A DNA stretch of 64,000 nucleotides from Vibrio sp. qd031 (GCF_002100145.1 NZ_JXQD01000018.1:248001-312000); one strand, 5' to 3'. Positions 1 to 9,447 are shown, counted from the stretch's first letter. The notes: generated from the sequence alone by a model not told the origin. Translations and numbers: made by a program.

Positions 1-78
1 ATCCAAAAGAAATGGTTGGCAGATCGCGATGCGTTGATTGTTAAAGCCGATCAAAACTGGCCAGCCGTCATCAAGTGA
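1..78 (+). CDS. C-terminal end of an unidentified protein (partial)
   Basis: Frame 1 is open from the first base and ends at a TGA at 76-78, giving 25 residues that end in WPAVIK. The gene begins outside the window. Its stop overlaps the start of the next gene (TGATG), which shows translational coupling and a shared operon. The fragment is too short to assign a family. Confidence 0.5.
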   Translation: MQKKWLADRDALIVKADQNWPAVIK

Positions 79-476
79 TGCGCCACAACTTGATAAAAAA
101 ACTGCTTCAACCTATCCCAAGTGCCGGCCTAGCGGCGCTTGGGTACGGTGGATGGGCATTCTGGGTTCAAGACTCTCAAACCTTCACCGAATCGCTAAGT
201 GCGGCGATGGTTCAAGGAAGTTTCGCCTTTTTGTCGACACTTTTTCTTGGGCAAGTGGCGCGTTGGCTATTTTTGCGTTTTCAATCAAAGCTTGTCGTTT
301 TCATTTGCTGCTCACTATTGCTATGCACGGTGCCAAGCCTTCTTCACACTATCAACCACAGCCAGCAAATCCTGTTCGCTATCCTTCCGGGTCTTATCGT
401 TGGCCACCTTTATTTGTGCAGTCTGTTGTGGTTTCAGCTTGATGCTCAAGAGCTGTCTAATCGACAGCCACATTGA
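78..476 (+). CDS. Small integral membrane protein, unknown function
   Basis: About 132 residues with three or four hydrophobic stretches (roughly residues 14-30, 42-62, 68-85 and 95-115), so it is probably an inner-membrane protein. I chose the ATG at 78, which overlaps the previous stop; an in-frame GTG at 75 is possible. The short overlap implies co-translation with the upstream gene, which lies mostly outside the window. I do not recognise the family. Two other plus-strand open frames over the same bases (38-442 and 199-495) have low-complexity compositions and are shadows. Confidence 0.6.
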   Translation: MRHNLIKKLLQPIPSAGLAALGYGGWAFWVQDSQTFTESLSAAMVQGSFAFLSTLFLGQVARWLFLRFQSKLVVFICCSLLLCTVPSLLHTINHSQQILFAILPGLIVGHLYLCSLLWFQLDAQELSNRQPH

Positions 477-631
477 AAGATTGACCCATTTATAAGTTAA
501 GAGTCATTGCACTTTCATGCTAACGCCATTGAGAACTAAAACTCATTGTTACGTACAGTTCCGAAAATGGCTAGTGGCATAAGAAATATGACGTATTATG
601 GATACCAAGTACTCAAGAACGTTGCATCCCA

Positions 632-1996
632 ATGACTGACAATATAGCTCACTACAATGCAGACCAGTTTAAACAAGCTCGGCTGGCACGAGATAAACGT
701 TTCGACGGTCGATTTTTTGTGGCTGTAAAAACCACGCACATATTTTGCCGTCCTATTTGTCCAGCAACGCTTCCTAAAGAAGAAAATGTCGAATACTTTA
801 TTGACCGCGCGCAAGCTGTGCAGGCGGGCTACCGCCCTTGTCTCCGCTGTCGCCCAGACAGTGCTCCCCATTCCAATGCATGGAATGGAACCGAAACGAC
901 ATTGTCTCGCGCGGTGTCATTAATCCACCAAGGAATTTTGCACACCCATTCTCTGACTCAACTGTCGGATAAACTCGGGATCAGCGATAGGTATCTAAGA
1001 CAGCTTTTCGACCACTACTTAGGAATGTCCCCAAAGCAATATGCGCTAAACCATCAATTGCTCTTTGCCAAACAACTGCTTCATAGCAGCAACCTGTCCG
1101 TGACCGACATTGGTTATGCCAGCGGGTTTAACAGTATTCGCCGATTTAATGATGCGTTTAAAAAGACCCTTAAACTTACCCCATCGGAGCTAAGAAGAAC
1201 CCCTCATTCGCATGCGGTTAGATCTGTCTTGATTCCGTTTCAAGGCACTCTGAATTGGTCACATATGATGGATTTCTACCGATTACGGGTAATTAGCGGT
1301 ATCGAGTCTGTTGAAAACGACAATTATGCGCGGTATTGCCAGTTGGGCGAAAGCAACGTTTTTTTTAAACTCAGTCCCTACGATAATAAGCATGTACAAA
1401 TGCAGTTCGAGTTAGACGATATAAGTCAGCTTCAACAATTAGTGAATAAAGTGCGTCAAATGTTCGATCTAGATGCCAACACCTCAGTGATTGAAGACCA
1501 CTTAAGACATATAGACCCAGACTTAGTGCAAACAACGGGCCTACGCATTCCCGGTGTGTGGAGCCAATGGGAGGCTGGTGTTAGAGCGATTTTGGGGCAG
1601 CAGGTCTCGGTTAAAGGGGCCATCACCCAACTCAATCGGTTTATCGCTGGCTTTTCACAACAAGACAAGCCACTGCTGTTTCCCACACCGCTGCAAGTCG
1701 CCAACAGTGAGCTTAACTTTATGCGCCTACCACAAGCGCGAAAAGACACGCTGGTTCGCTTAGCGCAATTTCTTGTTGAAGCGCCCGATGCACCAGTGAG
1801 TTCTTGGTTGGAGATAAAGGGAATCGGCCCTTGGACTGTCAACTACACCACTCTGCGAAGCCAAAGTGACCCCGATTGTTATTTGGAAGGCGACCTTATT
1901 GTCAAAAAAGTCAGTCAGCGTTTTCCAAACCTCAATCGAAAAACAGCCTCACCCTGGGGCAGTTATGCCACATTTCATTTATGGAACTTAGCATGA
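632..1996 (+). CDS. AdaA-AlkA fusion: methyl-sensing AraC regulator / 3-methyladenine DNA glycosylase
   Basis: A 454-residue fusion for alkylation repair. Residues 1-80 form an Ada zinc-binding domain with Cys39, Cys43, Cys70 and Cys73; in Ada proteins the first of these accepts a methyl group from phosphotriesters. Residues about 90-190 are an AraC-type helix-turn-helix pair. Residues about 200-310 resemble the AlkA N-terminal domain, and about 320-454 an HhH-GPD glycosylase domain with the KGIGPWT hairpin and a likely catalytic Asp near residue 421 (context EGDLIVKK). Family knowledge says methylated Ada activates alkylation-repair genes while AlkA excises 3-methylpurines. The stop overlaps the start of the downstream O6-alkylguanine methyltransferase, so the two form an operon. 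The ribosome binding site is weak. Confidence 0.9.
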   Translation: MTDNIAHYNADQFKQARLARDKRFDGRFFVAVKTTHIFCRPICPATLPKEENVEYFIDRAQAVQAGYRPCLRCRPDSAPHSNAWNGTETTLSRAVSLIHQGILHTHSLTQLSDKLGISDRYLRQLFDHYLGMSPKQYALNHQLLFAKQLLHSSNLSVTDIGYASGFNSIRRFNDAFKKTLKLTPSELRRTPHSHAVRSVLIPFQGTLNWSHMMDFYRLRVISGIESVENDNYARYCQLGESNVFFKLSPYDNKHVQMQFELDDISQLQQLVNKVRQMFDLDANTSVIEDHLRHIDPDLVQTTGLRIPGVWSQWEAGVRAILGQQVSVKGAITQLNRFIAGFSQQDKPLLFPTPLQVANSELNFMRLPQARKDTLVRLAQFLVEAPDAPVSSWLEIKGIGPWTVNYTTLRSQSDPDCYLEGDLIVKKVSQRFPNLNRKTASPWGSYATFHLWNLA

Positions 1997-2469
1997 AATA
2001 CTTCAAAACGACTTCTTCCCCTCTTGGCAACATCACACTTCAGTGTACTGATATTGGGATCACAGGGGCCTGGTTTGAGACCCATACCACCCAACCTGAC
2101 GATTTAGGTGAACTCAATGAAGAGCATCCACACCTCATTCTCGCCACAAAGCAGTTAAAGCAGTATTTTGCAGGTGAGCGTACCCACTTTGAGATCCCAT
2201 TTGATTTGGCTGGTACGGCATTTCAAGCCAGTGTATGGAAAGCGCTAACCACTATTCCATATGGCGAAACCTGGAGTTATAAGCAGTTAGCCAATGCCAT
2301 TGATAATCCTGCTGCGATTAGAGCTGTTGGAACCGCCAATGGCAAAAATCCTATTTCCGTCTTTATACCGTGCCACCGTGTCATCGCTTCGAACGGTAAA
2401 CTTGCTGGCTATGCGGGAGGGGTCGAGCGTAAGAAGTTCTTATTAGAACTTGAATCCTCGCACCATTAG
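1993..2469 (+). CDS. ogt: Methylated-DNA--[protein]-cysteine S-methyltransferase
   Basis: A 158-residue Ogt/AdaB-type suicide enzyme that moves O6-methyl from guanine (or O4-methyl from thymine) to its own cysteine. The active-site motif IPCHRV places the acceptor at Cys127, and the upstream FQASVWKAL and IPYGETWSY motifs are those of the DNA-binding winged helix. The ATG at 1993 overlaps the TGA of the AdaA-AlkA gene (ATGA), and this start gives the usual family length. The longer open frame extending to 1876 is an out-of-frame overlap with the AlkA domain and is not used. The overlap suggests stoichiometric co-expression of three repair activities from one mRNA. Confidence 0.93.
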   Translation: MKYFKTTSSPLGNITLQCTDIGITGAWFETHTTQPDDLGELNEEHPHLILATKQLKQYFAGERTHFEIPFDLAGTAFQASVWKALTTIPYGETWSYKQLANAIDNPAAIRAVGTANGKNPISVFIPCHRVIASNGKLAGYAGGVERKKFLLELESSHH

Positions 2470-2795
2470 TCCAACGATCTTCATCCGTTTATACGGGTGG
2501 AATCGCGCCCTCCCCCCTCTTTCTATGTCAATTGTACTATGAATGGGCTAGTCACGCTGATTGATTTAGCCTGTACATTGTTGCATTGCTTTGCCCGATA
2601 GTTAAAACACTCACTATCGTATTGGACACGGTATCGCTTTTAAGAAATAAGACTCCATCGAACATTGAAATATATGAGTTTGTTAATGATGCTCACTCGA
2701 CTGAGAAACTAAGTTGGTTAAAACACGATCAAGCGCAAATTTCGAGTCAATTTGAGATTGCTAAATCCAAAACAAGATGTATACTCTTGGGCATA
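2470..2795 (+). other. Intergenic region upstream of dehR
   Basis: About 325 bp with no convincing gene. The open frame at 2586-2798 (70 codons) lacks a Shine-Dalgarno sequence and recognisable similarity, and would run into the dehR operator. The region probably carries the dehR promoter; its AT-rich end leads into the operator-like palindrome at 2796. Confidence 0.4.
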
Positions 2796-2806
2796 TAGTA
2801 ATACAA
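2796..2806. promoter_or_regulatory. FadR/GntR-type operator candidate upstream of dehR
   Basis: TAGTA-A-TACAA matches the 11-bp odd palindrome TTGTA-N-TACAA at 10 of 11 positions and lies 23 bp before the dehR ATG, a good place for a repressor site. Perfect copies occur before the symporter-region ORF (17574), the symporter (18175) and the alginate lyase (33936). Confidence 0.6.
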
Positions 2807-2828
2807 TATGATATTTCAGGAGCAAACA

Positions 2829-3710
2829 ATGACTAAACCAGTAATTGGTTTCATCGGCCTGGGCCTTATGGGCGGCAACATGGTTGAAAACCTACAGAAG
2901 CGTGGCTACCACGTAAACGTAATGGACCTAAGCGCTGAGGCTGTTGCTCGCGTTACTGATCGTGGTAATGCTACTGCGTTCACTTCAGCAAAAGAACTTG
3001 CTGCAGCTAGTGACATCGTTCAATTCTGTCTAACAACTTCTGCAGTTGTAGAAAAAATCGTTTACGGTGAAGACGGCGTTCTTGCTGGTATTAAAGAAGG
3101 CGCAGTAGTTGTTGACTTCGGTACTTCTATCCCAGCTTCAACTAAGAAAATTGGCGCAGACCTAGCCGCTAAAGGCGCTGGTATGATCGATGCTCCTCTT
3201 GGCCGTACTCCTGCTCACGCTAAAGATGGTCTTCTAAACATCATGGCTGCTGGCGACCAAGCGACTTTCGATAAAGTTAAACCTGTTCTTGACGAGCAAG
3301 GCGAAAACGTATTCTACCTCGGTGCGCTGGGTTCAGGTCACGTGACTAAGCTAGTAAACAACTTCATGGGTATGACGACTGTTGCTACTATGTCTCAAGC
3401 GTTTGCTGTTGCTAAGCTTGCTGGCGTAGATGGCCAACAACTGTTTGACATCATGTCAGCAGGTCCATCAAACTCTCCGTTCATGCAGTTCTGTAAGTTC
3501 TACGCTGTAGACGGCGAAGAAAAACTAGGCTTCTCTGTTGCTAACGCAAACAAAGACCTTGGTTACTTCCTTGCTCTTTGTGAAGAGCTAGGTACTGAGT
3601 CTCTAATTGCTCAAGGTACTTCTCAAAGCCTACAAGCTGCAGTTGATGCAGGTCTTGGCCAAAACGACGTACCAGTAATCTTTGACTACTTCACAGGTCT
3701 AAAGAAGTAA
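2829..3710 (+). CDS. dehR: 3-hydroxyisobutyrate dehydrogenase-family reductase, probable DEH reductase
   Basis: A 293-residue beta-hydroxyacid dehydrogenase. The N-terminal Rossmann motif GFIGLGLMGGNM (residues 7-18) binds NAD(P)H; the substrate motif DAPLGRTPAHA follows at about 121-131, and the catalytic lysine is Lys174 in GHVTKLVNNF. In Vibrio alginate catabolism a protein of this family (DehR) reduces 4-deoxy-L-erythro-5-hexoseulose uronate to 2-keto-3-deoxygluconate. That assignment is inferred from family and context: an operator shared with the alginate genes. The start at 2829 is chosen because AGGAG sits 7 bp upstream; the in-frame ATG at 2808 lacks one. Codon use is strongly biased to GGT, CGT, AAC and CTA-type preferred codons, implying high expression. 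A strong terminator follows. A tartronate-semialdehyde reductase role is the main alternative. Confidence 0.8.
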   Translation: MTKPVIGFIGLGLMGGNMVENLQKRGYHVNVMDLSAEAVARVTDRGNATAFTSAKELAAASDIVQFCLTTSAVVEKIVYGEDGVLAGIKEGAVVVDFGTSIPASTKKIGADLAAKGAGMIDAPLGRTPAHAKDGLLNIMAAGDQATFDKVKPVLDEQGENVFYLGALGSGHVTKLVNNFMGMTTVATMSQAFAVAKLAGVDGQQLFDIMSAGPSNSPFMQFCKFYAVDGEEKLGFSVANANKDLGYFLALCEELGTESLIAQGTSQSLQAAVDAGLGQNDVPVIFDYFTGLKK

Positions 3711-3724
3711 TCTAAAAGCTTACT

Positions 3725-3772
3725 AAAAGCCCCGCTGTCATCAAGTTTACTTGTGTGACAGCGGGGCTTTTT
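3725..3772 (+). terminator. Rho-independent terminator of dehR
   Basis: A perfect 16-bp stem, AAAAGCCCCGCTGTCA pairing with its complement at 3756-3771, runs into a T-tract 15 bp after the dehR stop. Confidence 0.9.
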
Positions 3773-3841
3773 GCTATGTACTCTATACTGGAAGCTTGCA
3801 ATAATAAGCCGATAGTTCGTCATCATTTATAGGGTTAAAAT

Positions 3842-4186
3842 ATGTCTTCAGATTACACTGGCTCAAGTGCCGCCTATGCGCGCGCAGAACAAGGCTATCG
3901 CGAAAAAGCACTCAAACTATACCCTTGGGTATGTGGAAAGTGTGCACGTGAATTTGTTTACTCGAACCTACGTGAGTTAACCGTGCATCACGTCGACCAT
4001 GATCACACCAATAACCCAGAAGATGGCAGTAACTGGGAACTCCTTTGCCTGTATTGCCACGATCATGAACACTCTAAGTATCTCGACCATGAGCGATATG
4101 GCGTTGAAGCGACGGCGCGATTGGACGACCATGAAACTGCCACGCACAACCCGTTTGCCGATCTCGCCAAAATGATGAAGAAATAA
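3842..4186 (+). CDS. yajD: YajD family HNH nuclease-like protein
   Basis: 114 residues matching the YajD family. A zinc-binding HNH fold is visible: Cys31 and Cys34 (VCGKC), the HHVDHDH motif at 49-55, an Asn in DGSNWELLCLYCHDHEH, and Cys69 and Cys72. HNH proteins usually cut or nick DNA, but the biological role of YajD is not established. It is a single gene with its own upstream spacer, and a bidirectional terminator separates it from the converging dbpA. Confidence 0.88.
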   Translation: MSSDYTGSSAAYARAEQGYREKALKLYPWVCGKCAREFVYSNLRELTVHHVDHDHTNNPEDGSNWELLCLYCHDHEHSKYLDHERYGVEATARLDDHETATHNPFADLAKMMKK

Positions 4187-4267
4187 CGCTAGAAAGTCGC
4201 ACCAGTCCGCATGGTTTATCCGCGAGTTTTAGGTAATACACCATCGAGACTGACTCCTTGAGAAAAA

Positions 4268-4306
4268 AATGCCCCTAAAGTATGCACTTCAGGGGCATTC
4301 ATTTTT
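4268..4306. terminator. Bidirectional terminator between yajD and dbpA
   Basis: The AATGCCCCT arm pairs with AGGGGCATT, with AAGT/ACTT pairing inside. There is an A-tract before and a T-tract after, so it can stop transcription from both converging genes. Confidence 0.8.
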
Positions 4307-4358
4307 TGTATGGCATCTTTAATGCGGCATCGCCTATGCCACTGCGCAACGCCTCATA

Positions 4359-5747
4359 TTACGACTGAATCAATCTCGCTCTAAACTGGCGGCCTTTCAT
4401 TTTGCCGTTTTGTATTTTGTTCAGCGCTTTTTTAGCGATCCCTTTTTCAACCGCAACATACGCACGCATCGCTTGCACTTTGATTTTACCGATACTGTCA
4501 CCGGTAAGCTCTCCACCGCTAGTCAGTGCTCCTAAAATATCACCAGGGCGCAGTTTTTGTTTCTTGCCACCGTCAATCTGTATGGTGCGCATTGCCGAGT
4601 CATAAGGCTTATTTTGCAATGCAACAGAATCGGGTAACGGCTCACCTTCAATCGCTTGATCCATATACTCATCGATCAACGCCACTTTATAGCTTTCATT
4701 GTCGCTATAGAAACTACACGCCAATCCTTTGCTTCCAGCTCGACCTGTGCGTCCAATACGATGCACATGAACTTCTGGGTCGCGAGATAGCTGGTAGTTA
4801 ATGACCGCGTCCAAATTATCCACATCCAAACCACGGGCAGCGACGTCGGTAGCAACCAATATGGAAATACTCTTATTGGAAAATTGAATCAGTGCCTGAT
4901 CGCGCTCGCGCTGCTCCATATCACCGTGCAGAGCGGTAACGCTAAAGCCTAGGTAATTAAGACCATCTGCAATTTCTTGAGTCTCTTTTTTGGTATTGCA
5001 GAACACAACCGTAGACTCTGGACGATAGTGAAGAAGCAGTAGCTCCAACGCCTCATCGCGCTCTTCTCGGCCTTCAACCTTATAGAAATGCTGCTTAATC
5101 GTTGAATGGTCGTGAGTTGCTTCTACTTTAATAACCGTTGGGTTATTTAAAATGCGTTCAGAGATCGACTGGATCTGCTTTGGAAAGGTCGCGCTAAACA
5201 GGAGCGATTGGCGCTCAACAGGCGCTTGCTCAACAATCGCGTCCAACGCATCTTGAAAGCCCATATCGAGCATGCGATCGGCTTCATCTAAGACTAGCGT
5301 GTTTAACTCGTCTAAATTGATACGGCCTTTATCTAAGTGATCGAGAATACGCCCCGGCGTTCCTACTAGAATGTGTGCCCCATGCTCTAGAGAGCCAATC
5401 TGAGGTCCCATAGGCATACCGCCGCATAACGTCAGCACTTTAATGTTATGAATGCCTCGTGCCAATTTGCGAATTTCTTGGGCGACTTGATCGGCCAATT
5501 CGCGTGTTGGACACAACACCAGCGACTGCACTCTAAATCGCTTTACGTTCAGATTGTTTAACAAACCAAGACCAAACGCAGCTGTCTTCCCTGAGCCCGT
5601 TTTAGCTTGTCCAATCACGTCTTTGCCTTCGAGAATTAATGGCAAACTTTGCGCCTGTATAGCGGTCATTGATTGATAACCTAAAGACTCAAGGTTGGAT
5701 AAAAGACTGGCATCCATCGTTAATGCCGAAAAAGATAAATTACTCAA
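4359..5747 (-). CDS. dbpA: ATP-dependent RNA helicase DbpA
   Basis: About 462 residues. It is a DEAD-box helicase with all core motifs: Q motif, AKTGSGKTAA (motif I), PTRELA (Ia), TPGR (Ib), DEAD in [12 protein letters not shown] (II), SAT (III), ARGLD (V) and [10 protein letters not shown] (VI). The C-terminal DbpA RNA-binding domain (QIDGGKKQKLRPGDILGALTSGG) recognises helix 92 of 23S rRNA in the family and supports large-subunit assembly. I choose a TTG start at 5747 because the conserved Phe 17 residues before the Q motif (LSFSAL) must be included. The ATG at 5717 would remove it, and the upstream ATG at 5867 adds 40 residues with no similarity. Confidence 0.9.
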   Translation of the reverse strand: MSNLSFSALTMDASLLSNLESLGYQSMTAIQAQSLPLILEGKDVIGQAKTGSGKTAAFGLGLLNNLNVKRFRVQSLVLCPTRELADQVAQEIRKLARGIHNIKVLTLCGGMPMGPQIGSLEHGAHILVGTPGRILDHLDKGRINLDELNTLVLDEADRMLDMGFQDALDAIVEQAPVERQSLLFSATFPKQIQSISERILNNPTVIKVEATHDHSTIKQHFYKVEGREERDEALELLLLHYRPESTVVFCNTKKETQEIADGLNYLGFSVTALHGDMEQRERDQALIQFSNKSISILVATDVAARGLDVDNLDAVINYQLSRDPEVHVHRIGRTGRAGSKGLACSFYSDNESYKVALIDEYMDQAIEGEPLPDSVALQNKPYDSAMRTIQIDGGKKQKLRPGDILGALTSGGELTGDSIGKIKVQAMRAYVAVEKGIAKKALNKIQNGKMKGRQFRARLIQS

Positions 5748-5952
5748 AGCTGCACCTGTAATAAGGTAATGGGATTCGCATTCCAATGACTTTTGAGTCG
5801 GGATGCGGGAAGTTGGCACGATTATAGTCGAAACACCGCAATATTCCTCACACTTTGTACAATACATTTAAATTTGCATATTGGGTGCACTCTCTTCACA
5901 ATACGCAGCCTTATGCTACTCCCTAGCATCACTGTCAAAATGAGCACCGAAT

Positions 5953-7323
5953 ATGAGCTTTTCTACCCTTGGACTATCCGCCCCTCTTCTTAAAGCGATT
6001 GAGGAGCAAGGATATTCAGAGCCCACTCCCATCCAAGCACAATCTATTCCTGTGGTGATCCAAGGCAAAGACATCATGGCAGCGGCACAGACCGGAACCG
6101 GTAAAACCGCCAGCTTTGTTCTGCCTATTTTAGAAAATCTTTCTAAAGGCCCTCAAGTAAAAAGCAATCAAGTACGCGCGTTGGTATTAACCCCTACCCG
6201 TGAACTGGCCGCACAGGTTCAAGACAATGCTCATCAGTACAGCCGCCATACTCGCCTTAACACTCAAGTGGTCTTTGGTGGGGTTAAAATCAATCCGCAG
6301 ATGATGGCGCTACGCAAGGGCGTGGACATTTTGGTTGCCACTCCTGGCCGACTGTTGGATCTGTTCCAGCAAAAAGCGGTGAGATTTGATCAGCTAGAAG
6401 TATTGGTTTTGGATGAAGCCGATCGCATGCTCGACATGGGCTTTATTAGAGACATTAAAAAAATCTTGGCTGTTCTCCCTAAGAAACGCCAGAACTTGCT
6501 GTTCTCTGCGACATTCTCCGATGAAATTCGTGAACTCGCCAAAGGCTTAGTCTCTGATCCAGTTGAAGTCTCTGTGAGCCCACGTAACACCACTGCAGAG
6601 ACTGTTAAACAGTCTATCTACATCACGGATAAGCGTAAGAAAGCACCGCTGCTAGTGAGTTTGATTAAACAGCATAATTGGAAACAAGTACTGATTTTTG
6701 CCCGAACCAAACACGGTGCCAACCGCCTTAGTGCTCATCTTGAAAAACAAGGCATCACCTCGGCACCCATTCACGGCAATAAAAGCCAAGGCGCACGTAC
6801 CAAGGCATTGGCCGGGTTTAAAAACGGTGAGATTCAAGCGTTGGTTGCGACAGATATTGCTGCACGCGGCATCGATATTGCTCACCTACCCTTTGTGGTT
6901 AACTTCGATTTGCCGCACGTTGCAGAAGATTACGTGCACCGTATTGGCCGCACAGGCCGCGCTGGTGCGGTTGGCGAAGCAGTATCCTTGGTGTGTAATG
7001 ATGAAACTAAAGAGTTATTCGCCATTGAGCGTTTAACCAAAGCAATATTACCACGCATCGAGCACCCAGATTTCACAGCGGTTAACCCAGTGCCAGAATC
7101 ACGTCTTGATAATCGTGCTGTTAAGGCGAAAAAGCCAAAGAAACCTAAAAAGCCGATGGGCAATAGCGCGGCCAAGAAAGACGAACACAATGACGGTCAA
7201 CGCTCTGGAGCCGCTCGTCGTGGCAACAAGCCGATATCTAAGAACCCTCGCCATAAGCGAGTGCGTAAAGCCGGTGGCGACAACCAAGGCAACGCTCAAG
7301 CCAGCGCTAAGACCCATCACTAG
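5953..7323 (+). CDS. rhlE: ATP-dependent RNA helicase RhlE
   Basis: A 456-residue DEAD-box helicase starting [13 protein letters not shown], with Q motif, [50 protein letters not shown] and [10 protein letters not shown]. The C-terminal tail from about residue 385 is very basic ([11 protein letters not shown] and Arg/Lys-rich runs), as in RhlE proteins, where it adds nonspecific RNA affinity. RhlE acts in ribosome maturation and mRNA turnover. It is divergent from dbpA, which starts about 200 bp upstream, so the two helicases share a promoter region. It converges on a kinase-like gene with only 13 bp between stops. Confidence 0.92.
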   Translation: MSFSTLGLSAPLLKAIEEQGYSEPTPIQAQSIPVVIQGKDIMAAAQTGTGKTASFVLPILENLSKGPQVKSNQVRALVLTPTRELAAQVQDNAHQYSRHTRLNTQVVFGGVKINPQMMALRKGVDILVATPGRLLDLFQQKAVRFDQLEVLVLDEADRMLDMGFIRDIKKILAVLPKKRQNLLFSATFSDEIRELAKGLVSDPVEVSVSPRNTTAETVKQSIYITDKRKKAPLLVSLIKQHNWKQVLIFARTKHGANRLSAHLEKQGITSAPIHGNKSQGARTKALAGFKNGEIQALVATDIAARGIDIAHLPFVVNFDLPHVAEDYVHRIGRTGRAGAVGEAVSLVCNDETKELFAIERLTKAILPRIEHPDFTAVNPVPESRLDNRAVKAKKPKKPKKPMGNSAAKKDEHNDGQRSGAARRGNKPISKNPRHKRVRKAGGDNQGNAQASAKTHH

Positions 7324-7336
7324 AGTCTGTACACGG

Positions 7337-8347
7337 TTAGCGCCTTAATAGCAGCTCGCGTTTAAGAGCGGGCAATAGTGATATTGCTTGCTCTGTGAGA
7401 GATTCGGTAAATGGGTTGATCTTCCAATGATCCGGACTCCAGCCTTTTACAAATCGCTGAAAGTCTGCCCACGCGACGGGGTAAAGCTTCATCCATGTTG
7501 TCACAACATCTTGGGCATCAAGGCTCGGCTGAAACTCTTCCAACGAGCTGGTTAATTCTCGAAAATAATGCTTTAAATAGGTCTCAACGTGTTGCGATGT
7601 CTCTTCAAATGTGAGAACGCTCGATAAAAAAAGCGCCACATCCTTCATTCCACAGCCACGACCCACGTACTGAAAATCGACTGCAGCCGCCGATTGGTGT
7701 GAGGTAGAGAAGCAAAAATTGGCCAGCTTGGCGTCGCCATGAACTAAAGTTTGATACTTGTTTTTCGTTAGTAGCAAATCGATATCGTTGGCCGCTTGCT
7801 TAAGTGATTGATCTTGAAGAACAGCGAGCTCATCTGGGCGGGTTTTTAGATGCCAATAAGTGCCTTCATCCCATAGTCCCTTAGGCGCAACATTCATAAA
7901 ATGGGCGTGAAAAGAGGCCAACCAACTTAACCCCGCATAAATGGCCGCTTCCGTAGGAAGTGAGAGTGCATTTGGATAGCCTAACGCTGCAAGGTCTTCG
8001 AGAATAAACATCATCGACTGCCCTTCACACGCGCTATCGAGACACAGTGGGACTTTATGATTTTCATCGCACAACGACGCGAACTCTTTATACCAAGTAA
8101 GCTCCACTTGATACGATTTCAACTTTCTAGCGTGCGACAACTGGGTATCCCAACCTCTCGGATGCGCTTCCTTCTCAGAAAAGTCAGGAAGATCTATCTG
8201 TTTAGTGATGACGCTTCGATATAAACCACCATCCAAACTCACCCGCAATAACGCCCCGTATCCGCCCCATAACGTTTGTAGAGTTTCAATGTTTGAAATG
8301 GCTTTTGCGCCTGTTACTTGTAGGATCCGCTGTTCGAACTGATTCAC
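7337..8347 (-). CDS. Phosphotransferase-fold protein (ecdysteroid-kinase-like/APH superfamily)
   Basis: 336 residues with an aminoglycoside-phosphotransferase/choline-kinase fold. Brenner motif LVHGDAKLANFCF holds the catalytic Asp, and AVDFQYVGRGCGMKDVALFL is the metal-binding DFG-like segment. MMFILEDLAALGYP matches the hinge seen in ecdysteroid-kinase-like (DUF1679) proteins. The substrate is unknown; bacterial members probably phosphorylate small alcohols or sugars. The start is a GTG with AAAGGG upstream. It is a single gene converging on rhlE, and nothing nearby suggests a pathway. Confidence 0.75.
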   Translation of the reverse strand: MNQFEQRILQVTGAKAISNIETLQTLWGGYGALLRVSLDGGLYRSVITKQIDLPDFSEKEAHPRGWDTQLSHARKLKSYQVELTWYKEFASLCDENHKVPLCLDSACEGQSMMFILEDLAALGYPNALSLPTEAAIYAGLSWLASFHAHFMNVAPKGLWDEGTYWHLKTRPDELAVLQDQSLKQAANDIDLLLTKNKYQTLVHGDAKLANFCFSTSHQSAAAVDFQYVGRGCGMKDVALFLSSVLTFEETSQHVETYLKHYFRELTSSLEEFQPSLDAQDVVTTWMKLYPVAWADFQRFVKGWSPDHWKINPFTESLTEQAISLLPALKRELLLRR

Positions 8348-8622
8348 GTTTGCCCTTTAAGACATGTCGATTGGACTGTCGATAGTTTGCCATACATCCG
8401 TCAGCCTCAATACCCATTTTTGACATTCTTAAACAAAGCTCCCCCATTGGATAACGCACGCAATACTACTCATGCTAAAGGCTGAAATCACTCTAACTAG
8501 AGAACTTTAGATTCCAAAAAAACGTAGAGAGTTCATACCAAAGAGCTGGAGAGAATATCACTCTCTGCGACGAGGCGATGCTCACCGTTTGTTCGCATAC
8601 TGAGTCAACTTGGGGGTGAACA

Positions 8623-8769
8623 ATGATAAAAGAATACTTAGTCTTTTTAGTGGCGATAGGAATGTTTTGGAGTGCTGTGGCCCACTTTGGCCTCGAGCTT
8701 CATTCCCCCGAGTCCATTGCCGACCTGTTCCATACAGCTCTTGAAAACGCTATGAAGGGTATTAAATAG
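8623..8769 (+). CDS. Small single-span membrane protein (48 aa)
   Basis: The frame starts MIKEYLVFLVAIGMFW, is hydrophobic over about residues 5-22, and has a polar amphipathic tail ending MKGIK. A strong ribosome binding site (GGGGGTG) lies 6 bp before the ATG, which is the main support. No relatives are recognised. It stands alone between two transcription units. Confidence 0.55.
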   Translation: MIKEYLVFLVAIGMFWSAVAHFGLELHSPESIADLFHTALENAMKGIK

Positions 8770-8963
8770 AGATTATTCAACACCATTAATCTGATATTCA
8801 AGTTGCTAAGCGTGCTCGTGACACTATACGGATAGCGATCTTTACGCCTTGTCTACCTACTCCCTTGACAGCAGTGACTTACCAACGCACTTGTTCTACT
8901 ATTTAGAAACTCTAACTCTATGTTAAATAGCGTAATAGTTTAATTTTAGAATAAGGGCATTCC

Positions 8964-9284
8964 ATGCTAAAGACCACAACGTCAACCGTCGACGGACGTG
9001 AAATTACCGATTACCTCGATATCGTCGTTGGTGAAGCCATTCTTGGTGCTAACGTGTTTAAAGATTTTTTCAGTTCGATTCGCGACATCGTGGGTGGACG
9101 CTCTGGTGCGTATGAAAAAGAGATGGGACGGGCAAGAGAGATTGCATTCCAAGAAATGGAAGACCGAGCCAAAGAACTTGGTGCAAATGGTATCGTGGGG
9201 ATTGATATTGACTACGAAGTCGTAGGACAAGGTGGCAGCATGCTCATGGTGAGTGTCAGTGGTACTGCTGTTAAGATTAGGTAA
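8964..9284 (+). CDS. ybjQ: YbjQ/UPF0145 family protein
   Basis: A 106-residue protein of the YbjQ family. The hallmarks are [21 protein letters not shown], the [29 protein letters not shown] helix-strand unit and a C-terminal [13 protein letters not shown] strand. Members form a homopentamer-like fold sometimes labelled a putative heavy-metal-binding domain; the function is unknown. It is a stand-alone gene with a promoter in the AT-rich spacer upstream. Confidence 0.9.
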   Translation: MLKTTTSTVDGREITDYLDIVVGEAILGANVFKDFFSSIRDIVGGRSGAYEKEMGRAREIAFQEMEDRAKELGANGIVGIDIDYEVVGQGGSMLMVSVSGTAVKIR

Positions 9285-9447
9285 CCGTAATACCACTATG
9301 GTGCTAGAGCGCAATTCGCACCTCGCCCCCAACTACTGTCTGTACATTGATACTTTGTAGCAACACCATCGCAACATATGGTAGGCTGATAATTCAGCAA
9401 TACATTGCCAACGGATATGGCAATTACGAATTCAACAAGGAGGTTCA

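Noticed and set aside
38..442. A 134-codon plus-strand ORF at the window start
   Set aside because: It overlaps the more plausible membrane protein in another frame, has no ribosome binding site and an irregular composition rich in Ser/Pro/Arg.
2586..2798. A 70-codon ORF just before dehR
   Set aside because: No Shine-Dalgarno and no recognisable motifs; it runs into the operator and promoter region of dehR.
4359..7323. A tandem helicase pair as a defence system
   Set aside because: Both are clear DbpA and RhlE orthologues with housekeeping motifs and no nuclease partner; the third helicase at 28850 is likewise ordinary.
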